Shown: positions 21,112 through 34,210, numbered from the stretch's first letter. The stretch: 64,000 nt of DNA from Sipunculus nudus (GCA_026874595.1 CM049309.1:12698576-12762575), one strand, 5' to 3'. Notes: generated by a model from the sequence alone, not told the origin. Translations and numbers: made by a program.

Positions 21112-21435
21112 TTTTTTCAGTTATTGTGAATAGCAGGATGTTGTTATGTGAAAAGCGGCTCGGATACTGCAGTCAATTACGGGAAGTGGGTATATATATT
21201 TGACCATTGTATTTAAAGTGATAAGTATTTCCTGAAGAGCGGTCAGTTCATAAGGCGTTGTTGAGAGTAGATATCTAGTGCAGTCTGGTACTCGCCATCG
21301 CAGAACCTATTGGACACGGTCCATTACTCTCAACCCATCACATCACAGGGCGTGGGAGGAATGATTAGGTCGGGGCGCCCGGTGCGGGCAGGGCCGTCCC
21401 GGTCCACTGCTTCTCACTCGGAACCGGGCAAGCCT
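21112..21435 (-). promoter_or_regulatory. Promoter of copy 7
   Basis: TATA element at 21191-21200; perfect p53-family half-site at 21426-21435. Confidence 0.5.
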
Positions 21436-23250
21436 CTTGATTATCATTACCAGTGCTCAGTTAAGGGAAATGACTTCAAACGGAGACTTAAACAATCGCA
21501 ATGTTCTTGCAGTGTAACAGTGAGAAGATTATTACTCGGAGACCGCATTTAAATGCAGTTCAGAAAAGAGGGACAATCATCATTAATTCATGCAGTCGCT
21601 GGTATTTTGCCGCTGTTGCGCTGAAACTAAACAACCATTTTAATTATCCTAGTGATACATAATAAAATAACAACAATTCAGTACAAGTACACGTGATGAG
21701 GTTTATTTAACAGGTTTGACTCAAGTGAATAATATTTTTTTAATGAATTCTTTTTGGGCCGAATCGAAAAAAAAATCTTATCTTCTCGTAATGATTTCTA
21801 TTTTATGTGCTCCTCGATTAGAATTATTAGAATTATTAGAAGGGTGACACTAAAATTACCATTTTAAACGTAAAATGTTCTAAAGATTTTTGGCTATTTT
21901 TTTTTTTTTTTTTTTTTTAGGCTCATGGATTGACAGCGGTGATGTCATCCGGTGTGGGCGAAGTAACCAGCGACTAGGATAACCGCTGAGGAAACAGCTT
22001 CCGTAACTGACAGGCTTTAATAAATTAACAACTATATTTGTTCTCTTCTCACACACACATTCACGCGCGCACATGCAGTGAATCAATTTTTAATATATTA
22101 ATGCGCAAGATAAGAATAAAGAGATATATACATATCACCAATTAACATATATATTTTACTGCAGTGTCGCTGAATATACGTCAGGTGAAGACATCATGCA
22201 GTTCTTACATCAAACATTGCCGGCAGTCTGACCGACACGCACATGCATGTAAAAGTTTAAACAAACCAAAATGAGTCGTCAAGAAAAATCGACAAGTAAC
22301 ATCCAAAAATGCAGTTACCAATAAAAATACATTTTAACCAATACCTGCAGAAATAAAAAAAAATTTCCTAACCGCTTTGATGTAATACCGAGCAAAAGAT
22401 CAAAGGCTGTTGTTTGTAAATTTGATGAAATTCGGAATTTTATTTTTGGTTCACCAAAGGCAATATCAAAACGATAACGTTATCAAAAATAACTCCGACA
22501 AATTCACATGGCATTTTTATGTGTGACATTGAAAGTTTGGGTTGAGTTACAGAATTAATCGGAAACGAGCTCGATATACAGGAAAGCGGCCCTTCATTTT
22601 CATGTTCCGCTGCACTCTTGTAAAGGCCGAGGATTGATTTGCGGGAACAACTTTTGTTTTGCTATTGTACCGGTACAAAAGGCGACTTTGTCTGGGCCTG
22701 CGTATTCAGAAAATGAGATATCCTGGGTTCCATCATCTTTTAATAGTGGGCTTTATATTTTGCGGGATTTATTTCACGAGCCCCGGGCAAAGACTGCAAC
22801 AAAGTATTCATGTTCGGAAAGCGCGTACTGCATTGAGTCTCTATATATATAGTCTCCTGTATTGATAATGATGTAATCGCATGATTTTAATAAGGAAAAT
22901 GGGTTACCAGAATTCGTAACAGACAGGATTTTCTCCATATTTATTGAAGATAAATGACAATAATATCTGACAGTGGGTTGAAAATATTTATTATAATATA
23001 ATTGAATATGTCAAGCAAATGAAATAGTTTATGTGGCAACAATATTGACATAACCCGCAACAATTTACATGTACACAAGGATGTTAGAAAAATATTGTTA
23101 TTTTAGTGGATCAACACGTAAAAGCACCGAGTGCACGAAATATAAGCAAATACATAGATGTAATATATTTTAGCACCTAAAGAGTTGTGAACCTAATATT
23201 TGAGGCGCTGCTCATGCAGCAGGCATGCAGAATGTCCTCTGGAAATTAGG

Positions 23251-24453
23251 TTAAAAAGAAAACTGTTTGTGAAACTGGCTGAGCACCGTCTGGGTCTGTT
23301 CAGCAGGGATGAGGGCCATGAGCTCCAGGGCATCTCTCATTCTCTTGAGCGTTTCATAGTTGTCTCTGCCCGTGACCGTCAGAGTGAAGACTTCCATATC
23401 ACCTACTTTCCTCCGCTTGTCCATCGTGGCACCGACCTGCGGAGCCCCAAGACCTGTGGCTTTTCTTTTCTGGCCCGCCTGTGGACCTGTCTTCTCATCC
23501 ACCCGACGGTCCCGACCGGGGCAGGCACAGATTCGGACCTCGGCAGACTGTCTGCCCAGCACTTGCCCCTGGTGTTCCAGCGTGAAGATGACCCTGAGAG
23601 GGCGTCTGTTCAGTCCACCCACACAGGAAGAGAAGCACATGAACTGGTAGAGGTTGGTGATCCATTGGTTACCCGCTTGTGGTGTCTCATGAGGTATAAT
23701 GACTGACTGCCTGCGCGTTTCGGGGTCCTCGTAGTACCGGGAAAGTGAATGTTCGCATCGCAGCAGGTGGGATGGTGCTGGGTGGTTGTCGTTGAACTCG
23801 CTTGTACCGGCGTGGTTTGGACATCGGGTGACGATCTCCTGCACGTGTTCCGGTTTGACATAGACAGGCATGGCTCTCATAATACTACCGCTGGGAGGTG
23901 GGGTGGCCGTGGTGAACTTGACCGGACAAGCAGTGGCCATGCGCACATAGAGTTTATTCAGAGCTGGTGAGTAGGTCCAGTTGGCAGATTTGGTGTCCTT
24001 GACTGGCTGTTCGAAACCCACCTGGAAGCCGTAGTAGCCTGGGTATGCCGTGGCAGACGGCAGGGAGTGCTGCTGGCCTGTGGCTGGAGAAGCCTGCGGT
24101 GACGGGGTTGATGTGGTCAGGGGTACAGGGATTTGCGAGTCCGCTGCTCTGTCACTCATGTCACGTGACGCATCGGCTTCCAGCAGATCCTGTACGCTGT
24201 CGGCATGAGTGTAATATTCTTCGGGATCCGTTTTCAGAAGATCGGCGTGTGGACGGCCGAGAACTCCCTCCACGTCCGCCGTGCTGAGTGGACAGAGGTC
24301 CTCCGAATCCGAACCGGAACTGAGCGAATGCCACAGCTGATCCACCTCATCTGAAACATCGTTTTGCTCGGTGTCTTCTAGCACAAACGCTGGTTGCTTT
24401 TTCGCCGGGCTGGTTTGAAGATTGGTCCGATGATAGTGCATGAATGAAGTCAT
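23251..24453 (-). CDS. p53-family transcription factor, copy 8 (intact, 400 aa)
   Basis: The protein is identical to copy 3, including Q256E, which no other copy has. All functional residues are kept. AATAAA at 22987-22992. Confidence 0.94.
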   Translation of the reverse strand: MTSFMHYHRTNLQTSPAKKQPAFVLEDTEQNDVSDEVDQLWHSLSSGSDSEDLCPLSTADVEGVLGRPHADLLKTDPEEYYTHADSVQDLLEADASRDMSDRAADSQIPVPLTTSTPSPQASPATGQQHSLPSATAYPGYYGFQVGFEQPVKDTKSANWTYSPALNKLYVRMATACPVKFTTATPPPSGSIMRAMPVYVKPEHVQEIVTRCPNHAGTSEFNDNHPAPSHLLRCEHSLSRYYEDPETRRQSVIIPHETPQAGNQWITNLYQFMCFSSCVGGLNRRPLRVIFTLEHQGQVLGRQSAEVRICACPGRDRRVDEKTGPQAGQKRKATGLGAPQVGATMDKRRKVGDMEVFTLTVTGRDNYETLKRMRDALELMALIPAEQTQTVLSQFHKQFSF

Positions 24454-24779
24454 TTTTTTTTCAGTTATTGTGAATAGCAGGATGTTGTTATGTGAAAAGC
24501 GGCTCGGATACTGCAGTCAATTACGGGAAGTGGGTATATATATTTGACCATTGTATTTAAAGTGATAAGTATTTCCTGAAGAGCGGTCAGTTCATAAGGC
24601 GTTGTTGAGAGTAGATATCTAGCGCAGTCTGGTACTCGCCATCGCAGAACCTATTGGACACGGTCCATTACTCTCAACCCATCACATCACAGGGCGTGGG
24701 AGGAATGATTAGGTCGGGGCGCCCGGTGCGGGCAGGGCCGTCCCGGTCCACTGCTTCTCACTCGGAACCGGGCAAGCCT
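24454..24779 (-). promoter_or_regulatory. Promoter of copy 8
   Basis: TATA element at 24535-24544; perfect p53-family half-site at 24770-24779. The inferred crossover between unit types lies in or just upstream of this promoter. Confidence 0.55.
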
Positions 24780-26601
24780 CTTGATTATCATTACCAGTGC
24801 TCAGTTAAGGGAAATGACTTCAAACGGAGACTTAAACAATCGCAATGTTCTTGCAGTGTAACAGTGAGAAGATTATTACTCGGAGACCGCATTTAAATGC
24901 AGTTCAGAAAAGAGGGACAATCATCATTAATTCATGCAGTCGCTGGTATTTTGCCGCTGTTGCGCTGAAACTAAACAACCATTTTAATTATCCTAGTGAT
25001 ACATAATAAAATAACAACAATTCAGTACAAGTACACGTGATGAGGTTTATTTAACAGGTTTGACTCAAGTGAATAATATTTTTTTAATGAATTCTTTTTG
25101 GGCCGAATCGAAAAAAAAATCTTATCTTCTCGTAATGATTTCTATTTTATGTGCTCCTCGATTAGAATTATTAGAATTATTAGAAGGGTGACACTAAAAT
25201 TACCATTTTAAACGTAAAATGTTCGAAAGATTTTTGGCTATTTTTTTTTTTTTTTTTTTTTTTTTAGGCTCATGGATTGACAGCGGTGATGTCATCCGGT
25301 GTGGGCGAAGTAACCAGCGACTAGGATAACCGCTGAGGAAACAGCTTCCGTAACTGACAGGCTTTAATAAATTAACAACTATATTTGTTCTCTTCTCACA
25401 CACACATTCACGCGCGCACATGCAGTGAATCAATTTTTAATATATTAATGCGCAAGATAAGAATAAAGAGATATATACATATCACCAATTAACATATATA
25501 TTTTACTGCAGTGTCGCTGAATATACGTCAGGTGAAGACATCATGCAGTTCTTACATCAAACATTGCCGGCAGTCTGACCGACACGCACATGCATGTAAA
25601 AGTTTAAACAAACCAAAATGAGTCGTCAAGAAAAATCGACAAGTAACATCCAAAAATGCAGTTACCAATAAAAATACATTTTAACCAATACCTGCAGAAA
25701 TAAAAAAAAATTTCCTAACCGCTTTGATGTAATACCGAGCAAAAGATCAAAGGCTGTTGTTTGTAAATTTGATGAAATTCGGAATTTTATTTTTGGTTCA
25801 CCAAAGGCAATATCAAAACGATAACGTTATCAAAAATAACTCCGACAAATTCACATGGCATTTTTATGTGTGACATTGAAAGTTTGGGTTGAGTTACAGA
25901 ATTAATCGGAAACGAGCTCGATATACAGGAAAGCGGCCCTTCATTTTCATGTTCCGCTGCACTCTTGTAAAGGCCGAGGATTAATTTGCGGGAACAACTT
26001 TTGTTTTGCTATTGTACCGGTACAAAAGGCGACTTTGTCTGAGCCTGCGTATTCAGAAAACGAGATATCCTGGGTTCCATCATCTTTTAATAGTGGGCTT
26101 TATATTTTGCGGGATTTATTTCACGAGCCCCGGGCAAAGACTGCAACAAAGTATTCATGTTCGGAAAGCGCGTACTGCATTGAGTCTCTATATATATAGT
26201 CTCCTGTATTGATAATGATGTAATCGCATGATTTTAATAAGGAAAATGGGTTACCAGAATTCGTAACAGACAGGATTTATTTTCTCCATATTTATTGAAG
26301 ATAAATGACAATAATATCTGACAGTGGGTTGAAAATATTTATTATAATATAATTGAATATGTCAAGCAAATGAAATAGTTTATGTAGCAACAATATTGAC
26401 ATAACCCGCAACAATTTACATGTACACAAGGATGTTAGAAAAATATTGTTATTTTAGTGGATCAACACGTAAAAGCACCGAGTGCACGAAATATAAGCAA
26501 ATACATAGATGTAATAGATTATAGCACCTAAAGAGTTGTGAACCTAATATTTGAGGCGCTGCTCATGCATCAGGCATGCAGAATGTCCTCTGGAAATTAG
26601 G

Positions 26602-27549
26602 TTAAAAAGGAAACTGTTTGTGAAACTGGCTAAGCACCGTCTGGGTCTGTTCAGCAGGGATGAGGGCCATGAGCTCCAGGGCATCTCTCATTCTCTTGAG
26701 CGTTTCATAGTTGTCTCTGCCCGTGACCGTCAGAGTGAAGACTTCCATATCACCTACTTTCCTCCGCTTGTCCATCGTGGCACCGACCTGCGGAGCCCCA
26801 AGACCTGTGGCTTTTCTTTTCTGGCCCGCCTGTGGACCTGTCTTCTCATCCACCCGACGGTCCCGACCGGGGCAGGCACAGATTCGGACCTCGGCAGACT
26901 GTCTGCCCAGCACTTGCCCCTGGTGTTCCAGCGTGAAGATGACCCTGAGAGGGCGTCTGTTGAGTCCACCCACACAGGAAGAGAAACACATGAACTGGTA
27001 GAGGTTGGTGATCCATTGGTTACCCGCTTGTGGTGTCTGATGAGGTATAATGACTGACTGCCTGCGCGTTTCGGGGTCCTCGTAGTACCGGGAAAGTGAA
27101 TGTTCGCATCGCAGCAGGTGGGATGGTGCTGGGTGGTTGTCGTTGAACTCGCTTGTACCGGCGTGGTTTGGACATCAGGTGACGATCTCCTGCACGTGTT
27201 CCGGTTTGACATAGACAGGCATGGCTCTGATAATACTACCGCTGGGAGGTGGGGTGTCACGTGACGCATTGGCTTCCAGCAGATCCTGTACGCTGTCGGC
27301 ATGAGTGTAATATTCTTCGTGATCCGTTTTCAGAAGATCGGCGTGTGGACGGCCGAGAACTCCCTCCACGTCCGCCGTGCTGAGTGGACAGAGGTCCTCC
27401 GAATCCGAACCGGAACTGAGCGAATGCCACAGCTGATCCACCTCATCTGAAACATCGTATTGCTCGGTGTCTTCTAGCTCAAACGCTGGTTGCTTTTTCG
27501 CCGGGCTGGTTTGAAGATCGGTCCGATGATAGTGCATGAATGAAGTCAT
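26602..27549 (-). pseudogene. p53-family gene copy 9, same deletion and nonsense as copy 5
   Basis: The same loss of residues 99-183 (junction about 27255/27256) and the same R210-to-stop change (27175-27177) as copy 5. The two therefore descend from one broken unit by segmental duplication, not by independent damage. Frames visible: 124-residue N-terminal part (27175-27549) and a C-terminal remnant from M272 (26602-26991). AATAAA at 26338-26343. Confidence 0.95.
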
Positions 27550-27875
27550 TTTTTTTTCAGTTATTGTGAATAGCAGGATGTTGTTATGTGAAAAGCGGCT
27601 CGGATACTGCAGTCAATTACGGGAAGTGGGTATATATATTTGACCATTGTATTTAAAGTGATAAGTATTTCCTGAAGAGCGGTCAGTTCATAAGGCGTTG
27701 TTGAGAGTAGATATCTAGCGCAGTCTGGTACTCGCCATCGCAGAACCTATTGGACACGGTCCATTACTCTCAACCCATCACATCACAGGGCGTGGGAGGA
27801 ATGATTAGGTCGGGGCGCCCGGTGCGGGCAGGGCCGTCCCGGTCCACTGCTTCTCACTCGGAACCGGGCAAGCCT
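27550..27875 (-). promoter_or_regulatory. Promoter of copy 9
   Basis: TATA element at 27631-27640; perfect p53-family half-site at 27866-27875. Confidence 0.5.
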
Positions 27876-29675
27876 CTTGATTATCATTACCAGTGCTCAG
27901 TTAAGGGAAATGACTTCAAACGGAGACTTAAACAATCGCAATGTTCTTGCAGTGTAACAGTGAGAAGATTATTACTCGGAGACCGCATTTAAATGCAGTT
28001 CAGAAAAGAGGGACAATCATCATTAATTCATGCAGTCGCTGGTATTTTGCCGCTGTTGCGCTGAAACTAAACAACCATTTTAATTATCCTAGTGATACAT
28101 AATAAAATAACAACAATTCAGTACAAGTACACGTGATGAGGTTTATTTAACAGGTTTGACTCAAGTGAATAATATTTTTTTAATGAATTCTTTTTGGGCC
28201 GAATCGAAAAAAAAAATCTTATCTTCTCGTAATGATTTCTATTTTATGTGCTCCTCGATTAGAATTATAAAGGGTGACACTAAAATTACCATTTTAAACG
28301 TAAAATGTTCGAAAGATTTTTGGCTATTTTTTTTTTTTTTTTTAGGCTCATGGATTGACAGCGGTGATGTCATCCGGTGTGGGCGAAGTAACCAGCGACT
28401 AGGATAACCGCTGAGGAAACAGCTTCCGTAACTGACAGGCTTTAATAAATTAACAACTATATTTGTTCTCTTCTCACACACACATTCACGCGCGCACATG
28501 CAGTGAATCAATTTTTAATATATTAATGCGCAAGATAAGAATAAAGAGATATATACATATCACCAATTAACATATATATTTTACTGCAGTGTCGCTGAAT
28601 ATACGTCAGGTGAAGACATCATGCAGTTCTTACATCAAACATTGCCGGCAGTCTGACCGACACGCACATGCATGTAAAAGTTTAAACAAACCAAAATGAG
28701 TCGTCAAGAAAAATCGACAAGTAACATCCAAAAATGCAGTTACCAATAAAAATACATTTTAACCAATACCTGCAGAAATAAAAAAAAATTTCCTAACCGC
28801 TTTGATGTAATACCGAGCAAAAGATCAAAGGCTGTTGTTTGTAAATTTGATGAAATTCGGAATTTTATTTTTGGTTCACCAAAGGCAATATCAAAACAAT
28901 AACGTTATCAAAAATAACTCCGACAAATTCACATGGCATTTTTATGTGTGACATTGAAAGTTTGGGTTGAGTTACAGAATTAATCGGAAACGAGCTCGAT
29001 ATACAGGAAAGCGGCCCTTCATTTTCATGTTCCGCTGCACTCTTGTAAAGGCCGAGGATTAATTTGCGGGAACAACTTTTGTTTTGCTATTGTACCGGTA
29101 CAAAAGGCGACTTTGTCTGGGCCTGCGTATTCAGAAAACGAGATATCCTGGGTTCCATCATCTTTTAATAGTGGGCTTTATATTTTGCGGGATTTATTTC
29201 ACGAGCCCCGGGCAAAGACTGCAACAAAGTATTCATGTTCGGAAAGCGCGTACTGCATTGAGTCTCTATATATATAGTCTCTTGTATTGATAATGATGTA
29301 ATCGCATGATTTTAATAAGGAAAATGGGTTACCAGAATTCGTAACAGACAGGATTTTCTCCATATTTATTGAAGATAAATGACAATAATATCTGACAGTG
29401 GGTTGAAAATATTTATTATAATATAATTGAATATGTCAAGCAAATGAAATAGTTTATGTAGCAACAATATTGACATAACCCGCAACAATTTACATGTACA
29501 CAAGGATGTTAGAAAAATATTGTTATTTTAGTGGATCAACACGTAAAAGCACCGAGTGCACGAAATATAAGCAAATACATAGATGTAATATATTATAGCA
29601 CCTAAAGAGTTGTGAACCTAATATTTGAGGCGCTGCTCATGCAGCAGGCATGCAGAATGTCCTCTGGAAATTAGG

Positions 29676-30878
29676 TTAAAAAGAAAACTGTTTGTGAAAC
29701 TGGCTGAGCACCGTCTGGGTCTGTTCAGCAGGGATGAGGGCCATGAGATCCAAGGCATCTCTCATTCTCTTGAGCGTTTCATAGTTGTCTCTGCCCGTGA
29801 CCGTCAGAGTGAAGACTTCCATATCACCTACTTTCCTCCGCTTGTCCATCGTGGCACCGACCTGCGGAGCCCCAAGACCTGTGGCTTTTCTTTTCTGGCC
29901 CGCCTGTGGACCTGTCTTCTCATCCACCCGACGGTCCCGACCGGGGCAGGCACAGATTCGGACCTCGGCAGACTGTCTGCCCAGCACTTGCCCCTGGTGT
30001 TCCAGCGTGAAGATGACCCTGAGAGGGCGTCTGTTCAGTCCACCCACACAGGAAGAGAAGCACATGAACTGGTAGAGGTTGGTGATCCATTGGTTACGCG
30101 CTTGTGGTGTCTGATGAGGTATAATGACTGACTGCCTGCGCGTTTCGGGGTCCTCGTAGTACCGGGAAAGTGAATGTTCGCATCGCAGCAGGTGGGATGG
30201 TGCTGGGTGGTTGTCGTTGAACTCGCTTGTACCGGCGTGGTTTGGACATCGGGTGACGATCTCCTGCACGTGTTCCGGTTTGACATAGACAGGCATGGCT
30301 CTCATAATACTACCGCTGGGAGGTGGGGTGGCCGTGGTGAACTTGACCGGACAAGCAGTGGCCATGCGCACATAGAGTTTATTCAGAGCTGGTGAGTAGG
30401 TCCAGTTGGCAGATTTGGTGTCCTTGACTGGCTGTTCGAAACCCACCTGGAAGCCGTAGTAGCCTGGGTATGCCGTGGCAGACGGCAGGGAGTGCTGCTG
30501 GCCTGTGGCTGGAGAAGCCTGCGGTGACGGGGTTGATGTGGTCAGGGGTACAGGGATTTGCGAGTCCGCTGCTCTGTCACTCATGTCACGTGACGCATCG
30601 GCTTCCAGCAGATCCTGTACGCTGTCGGCATGAGTGTAATATTCTTCGGGATCCGTTTTCAGAAGATCGGCGTGTGGACGGCCGAGAACTCCCTCCACGT
30701 CCGCCGTGCTGAGTGGACAGAGGTCCTCCGAATCCGAACCGGAACTGAGCGAATGCCACAGCTGATCCACCTCATCTGAAACATCGTATTGCTCGGTGTC
30801 TTCTAGCTCAAACGCTGGTTGCTTTTTCGCCGGGCTGGTTTGAAGATCGGTCCGATGATAGTGCATGAATGAAGTCAT
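29676..30878 (-). CDS. p53-family transcription factor, copy 10 (intact, 400 aa)
   Basis: Changes from the majority: V24E (activation region), H140Y, I192M, G261R (DNA-binding domain), E377D (tetramerisation helix) and P399S. The protein is identical to copy 18. Zinc ligands and contact arginines are kept. AATAAA at 29412-29417. Confidence 0.94.
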   Translation of the reverse strand: MTSFMHYHRTDLQTSPAKKQPAFELEDTEQYDVSDEVDQLWHSLSSGSDSEDLCPLSTADVEGVLGRPHADLLKTDPEEYYTHADSVQDLLEADASRDMSDRAADSQIPVPLTTSTPSPQASPATGQQHSLPSATAYPGYYGFQVGFEQPVKDTKSANWTYSPALNKLYVRMATACPVKFTTATPPPSGSIMRAMPVYVKPEHVQEIVTRCPNHAGTSEFNDNHPAPSHLLRCEHSLSRYYEDPETRRQSVIIPHQTPQARNQWITNLYQFMCFSSCVGGLNRRPLRVIFTLEHQGQVLGRQSAEVRICACPGRDRRVDEKTGPQAGQKRKATGLGAPQVGATMDKRRKVGDMEVFTLTVTGRDNYETLKRMRDALDLMALIPAEQTQTVLSQFHKQFSF

Positions 30879-31203
30879 TTTTTTTCAGTTATTGTGAATA
30901 GCAGGATGTTGTTATGTGAAAAGCGGCTCGGATACTGCAGTCAATTACGGGAAGTGGGTATATATATTTGACCATTGTATTTAAAGTGATAAGTATTTCC
31001 TGAAGAGCGGTCAGTTCATAAGGCGTTGTTGAGAGTAGATATCTAGCGCAGTCTGGTACTCGCCATCGCAGAACCTATTGGACACGGTCCATTACTCTCA
31101 ACCCATCACATCACAGGGCGTGGGAGGAATGATTAGGTCGGGGCGCCCGGTGCGGGCAGGGCCGTCCCGGTCCACTGCTTCTCACTCGGAACCGGGCAAG
31201 CCT
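30879..31203 (-). promoter_or_regulatory. Promoter of copy 10
   Basis: TATA element at 30959-30968; perfect p53-family half-site at 31194-31203. Confidence 0.55.
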
Positions 31204-33007
31204 CTTGATTATCATTACCAGTGCTCAGTTAAGGGAAATGACTTTAAACGGAGACTTAAACAATCGCAATGTTCTTGCAGTGTAACAGTGAGAAGATTAT
31301 TACTCGGAGACCGCATTTAAATGCAGTTCAGAAAAGAGGGACAATCATCATTAATTCATGCAGTCGCTGGTATTTTGCCGCTGTTGCGCTGAAACTAAAC
31401 AACCATTTTAATTATCCTAGTGATACATAATAAAATAACAACAATTCAGTACAAGTACACGTGATGAGGTTTATTTAACAGGTTTGACTCAAGTGAATAA
31501 TATTTTTTAATGAATTCTTTTTGGGCCGATTCGAAAAAAAAAATCTTATCTTCTCGTAATGATTTCTATTTTATGTGCTCCTCGATTAGAATTATAAAGG
31601 GTGACACTAAAATTACCATTTTAAACGTAAAATGTTCGAAAGATTTTTGGCTATTTTTTTTTTTTTTTTTTTTTTAGGCTCATGGATTGACAGCGGTGAT
31701 GTCATCCGGTGTGGGCGAAGTAACCAGCGACTAGGATAACCGCTGAGGAAACAGCTTCCGTAACTGACAGGCTTTAATAAATTAACAACTATATTTGTTC
31801 TCTTCTCACACACACATTCACGCGCGCACATGCAGTGAATCAATTTTTAATATATTAATGCGCAAGATAAGAATAAAGAGATATATACATATCACCAATT
31901 AACATATATATTTTACTGCAGTGTCGCTGAATATACGTCAGGTGAAGACATCATGCAGTTCTTACATCAAACATTGCCGGCAGTCTGACCGACACGCACA
32001 TGCATGTAAAAGTTTAAACAAACCAAAATGAGTCGTCAAGAAAAATCGACAAGTAACATCCAAAAATGTAGTTACCAATAAAAATACATTTTAACCAATA
32101 CCTGCAGAAATAAAAAAAAATTTCCTAACCGCTTTGATGTAATACCGAGCAAAAGATCAAAGGCTGTTGTTTGTAAATTTGATGAAATTCGGAATTTTAT
32201 TTTTGGTTCACCAAAGGCAATATCAAAACGATAATGTTATCAAAAATAACTCCGACAAATTCACATGGCATTTTTATGTGTGACATTGAAAGTTTGGGTT
32301 GAGTTACAGAATTAATCGGAAACGAGCTCGATATACAGGAAAGCGGCCCTTCATTTTCATGTTCCGCTGCACTCTTGTAAAGGCCGAGGATTAATTTGCG
32401 GGAACAACTTTTGTTTTGCTATTGTACCGGTACAAAAGGCGACTTTGTCTGGGCCTGCGTATTCAGAAAACGAGATATCCTGGGTTCCATCATCTTTTAA
32501 TAGTGGGCTTTATATTTTGCGGGATTTATTTCACGAGCCCCGGGCAAAGACTGCAACAAAGTATTCATGTTCGGAAAGCGCGTACTGCATTGAGTCTCTA
32601 TATATATAGTCTCTTGTATTGATAATGATGTAATCGCATGATTTTAATAAGGAAAATGGGTTACCAGAATTCGTAACAGACAGGATTTTCTCCATATTTA
32701 TTGAAGATAAATGACAATAATATCTGACAGTGGGTTGAAAATATTTATTATAATATAATTGAATATGTCAAGCAAATGAAATAGTTTATGTAGCAACAAT
32801 ATTGACATAACCCGCAACAATTTACATGTACACAAGGATGTTAGAAAAATATTGTTATTTTAGTGGATCAACACGTAAAAGCACCGAGTGCACGAAATAT
32901 AAGCAAATACATAGATGTAATATATTATAGCACCTAAAGAGTTGTGAACCTAATATTTGAGGCGCTGCTCATGCAGCAGGCATGCAGAATGTCCTCTGGA
33001 AATTAGG

Positions 33008-34210
33008 TTAAAAAGAAAACTGTTTGTGAAACTGGCTGAGCACCGTCTGGGTCTGTTCAGCAGGGATGAGGGCCATGAGCTCCAGGGCATCTCTCATTCT
33101 CTTGAGCGTTTCATAGTTGTCTCTGCCCGTGACCGTCAGAGTGAAGACTTCCATATCACCTACTTTCCTCCGCTTGTCCATCGTGGCACCGACCTGCGGA
33201 GCCCCAAGACCTGTGGCTTTTCTTTTCTGGCCCGCCTGTGGACCTGTCTTCTCATCCACCCGACGGTCCCGACCGGGGCAGGCACAGATTCGGACCTCGG
33301 CAGACTGTCTGCCCAGCACTTGCCCCTGGTGTTCCAGCGTGAAGATGACCCTGAGAGGGCGTCTGTTCAGTCCACCCACACAGGAAGAGAAGCACATGAA
33401 CTGGTAGAGGTTGGTGATCCATTGGTTACCCGCTTGTGGTGTCTGATGAGGTATAATGACTGACTGCCTGCGCGTTTCGGGGTCCTCGTAGTACCGGGAA
33501 AGTGAATGTTCGCATCGCAGCAGGTGGGATGGTGCTGGGTGGTTGTCGTTGAACTCGCTTGTACCGGCGTGGTTTGGACATCGGGTGACGATCTCCTGCA
33601 CGTGTTCCGGTTTGACATAGACAGGCATGGCTCTCATAATACTACCGCTGGGAGGTGGGGTGGCCGTGGTGAACTTGACCGGACAAGCAGTGGCCATGCG
33701 CACATAGAGTTTATTCAGAGCTGGTGAGTAGGTCCAGTTGGCAGATTTGGTGTCCTTGACTGGCTGTTCGAAACCCACCTGGAAGCCGTAGTAGCCTGGG
33801 TATGCCGTGGCAGACGGCAGGGAGTGCTGCTGGCCTGTGGCTGGAGAAGCCTGCGGTGACGGGGTTGATTTGGTCAGGGGTACAGGGATTTGCGAGTCCG
33901 CTGCTCTGTCACTCATGTCACGTGACGCATCGGCTTCCAGCAGATCCTGTACGCTGTCGGCATGAGTGTAATATTCTTCGGGATCCGTTTTCAGAAGATC
34001 GGCGTGTGGACGGCCGAGAACTCCCTCCACGTCCGCCGTGCTGAGTGGACAGAGGTCCTCCGAATCCGAACCGGAACTGAGCGAATGCCACAGCTGATCC
34101 ACCTCATCTGAAACATCGTTTTGCTCGGTGTCTTCTAGCACAAACGCTGGTTGCTTTTTCGCCGGGCTGGTTTGAAGATTGGTCCGATGATAGTGCATGA
34201 ATGAAGTCAT
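33008..34210 (-). CDS. p53-family transcription factor, copy 11 (intact, 400 aa)
   Basis: The protein is identical to copies 6 and 19 (D11N, Y31N, T114K, H140Y, I192M, P399S). At DNA level it differs from copy 6 at a silent site: CCAGGGCAT here against CCAAGGCAT near 16646. AATAAA at 32744-32749. Confidence 0.94.
   Translation of the reverse strand: MTSFMHYHRTNLQTSPAKKQPAFVLEDTEQNDVSDEVDQLWHSLSSGSDSEDLCPLSTADVEGVLGRPHADLLKTDPEEYYTHADSVQDLLEADASRDMSDRAADSQIPVPLTKSTPSPQASPATGQQHSLPSATAYPGYYGFQVGFEQPVKDTKSANWTYSPALNKLYVRMATACPVKFTTATPPPSGSIMRAMPVYVKPEHVQEIVTRCPNHAGTSEFNDNHPAPSHLLRCEHSLSRYYEDPETRRQSVIIPHQTPQAGNQWITNLYQFMCFSSCVGGLNRRPLRVIFTLEHQGQVLGRQSAEVRICACPGRDRRVDEKTGPQAGQKRKATGLGAPQVGATMDKRRKVGDMEVFTLTVTGRDNYETLKRMRDALELMALIPAEQTQTVLSQFHKQFSF

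Larger units (their letters stand above)
19767..23109 (-). repeat. Array unit 7 (subfamily F, frameshifted gene)
   Basis: This unit holds gene copy 7 and the spacer 21112-23109. The T-tract is 22 long (21897-21918). Markers: GTTCTAAAG near 21878, GGATTGATTTG near 22631 and ATGTGGCAAC near 23031, shared with unit 12. Confidence 0.97.
23110..26460 (-). repeat. Array unit 8 (hybrid of subfamilies A and B)
   Basis: The gene half matches unit 3: identical protein, ATATTTTAG near 23166 and TAGCGCAG near 24619. The spacer half matches unit 4: GAGGTTTATTT, the TTAGAATTA duplication near 25165, TGAGCCTGCG near 26039 and GAAAACGAG near 26056. The switch lies between about 24620 and 25045. T-tract 25 long (25241-25265). 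Confidence 0.95.
26461..29534 (-). repeat. Array unit 9 (subfamily C, deleted gene)
   Basis: The unit is 3074 bp long and near-identical to unit 5, including AATAGATTATAG near 26512. T-tract 17 long (28327-28343), against 16 in unit 5. Spacer 27550-29534, no other gene. Confidence 0.97.
29535..32866 (-). repeat. Array unit 10 (subfamily D)
   Basis: This unit holds gene copy 10 and the spacer 30879-32866. T-tract 22 long (31654-31675). Markers shared only with unit 18: GGGCCGATTCG near 31525, AAATGTAGTT near 32065 and GATAATGTTATC near 32231. Confidence 0.97.
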
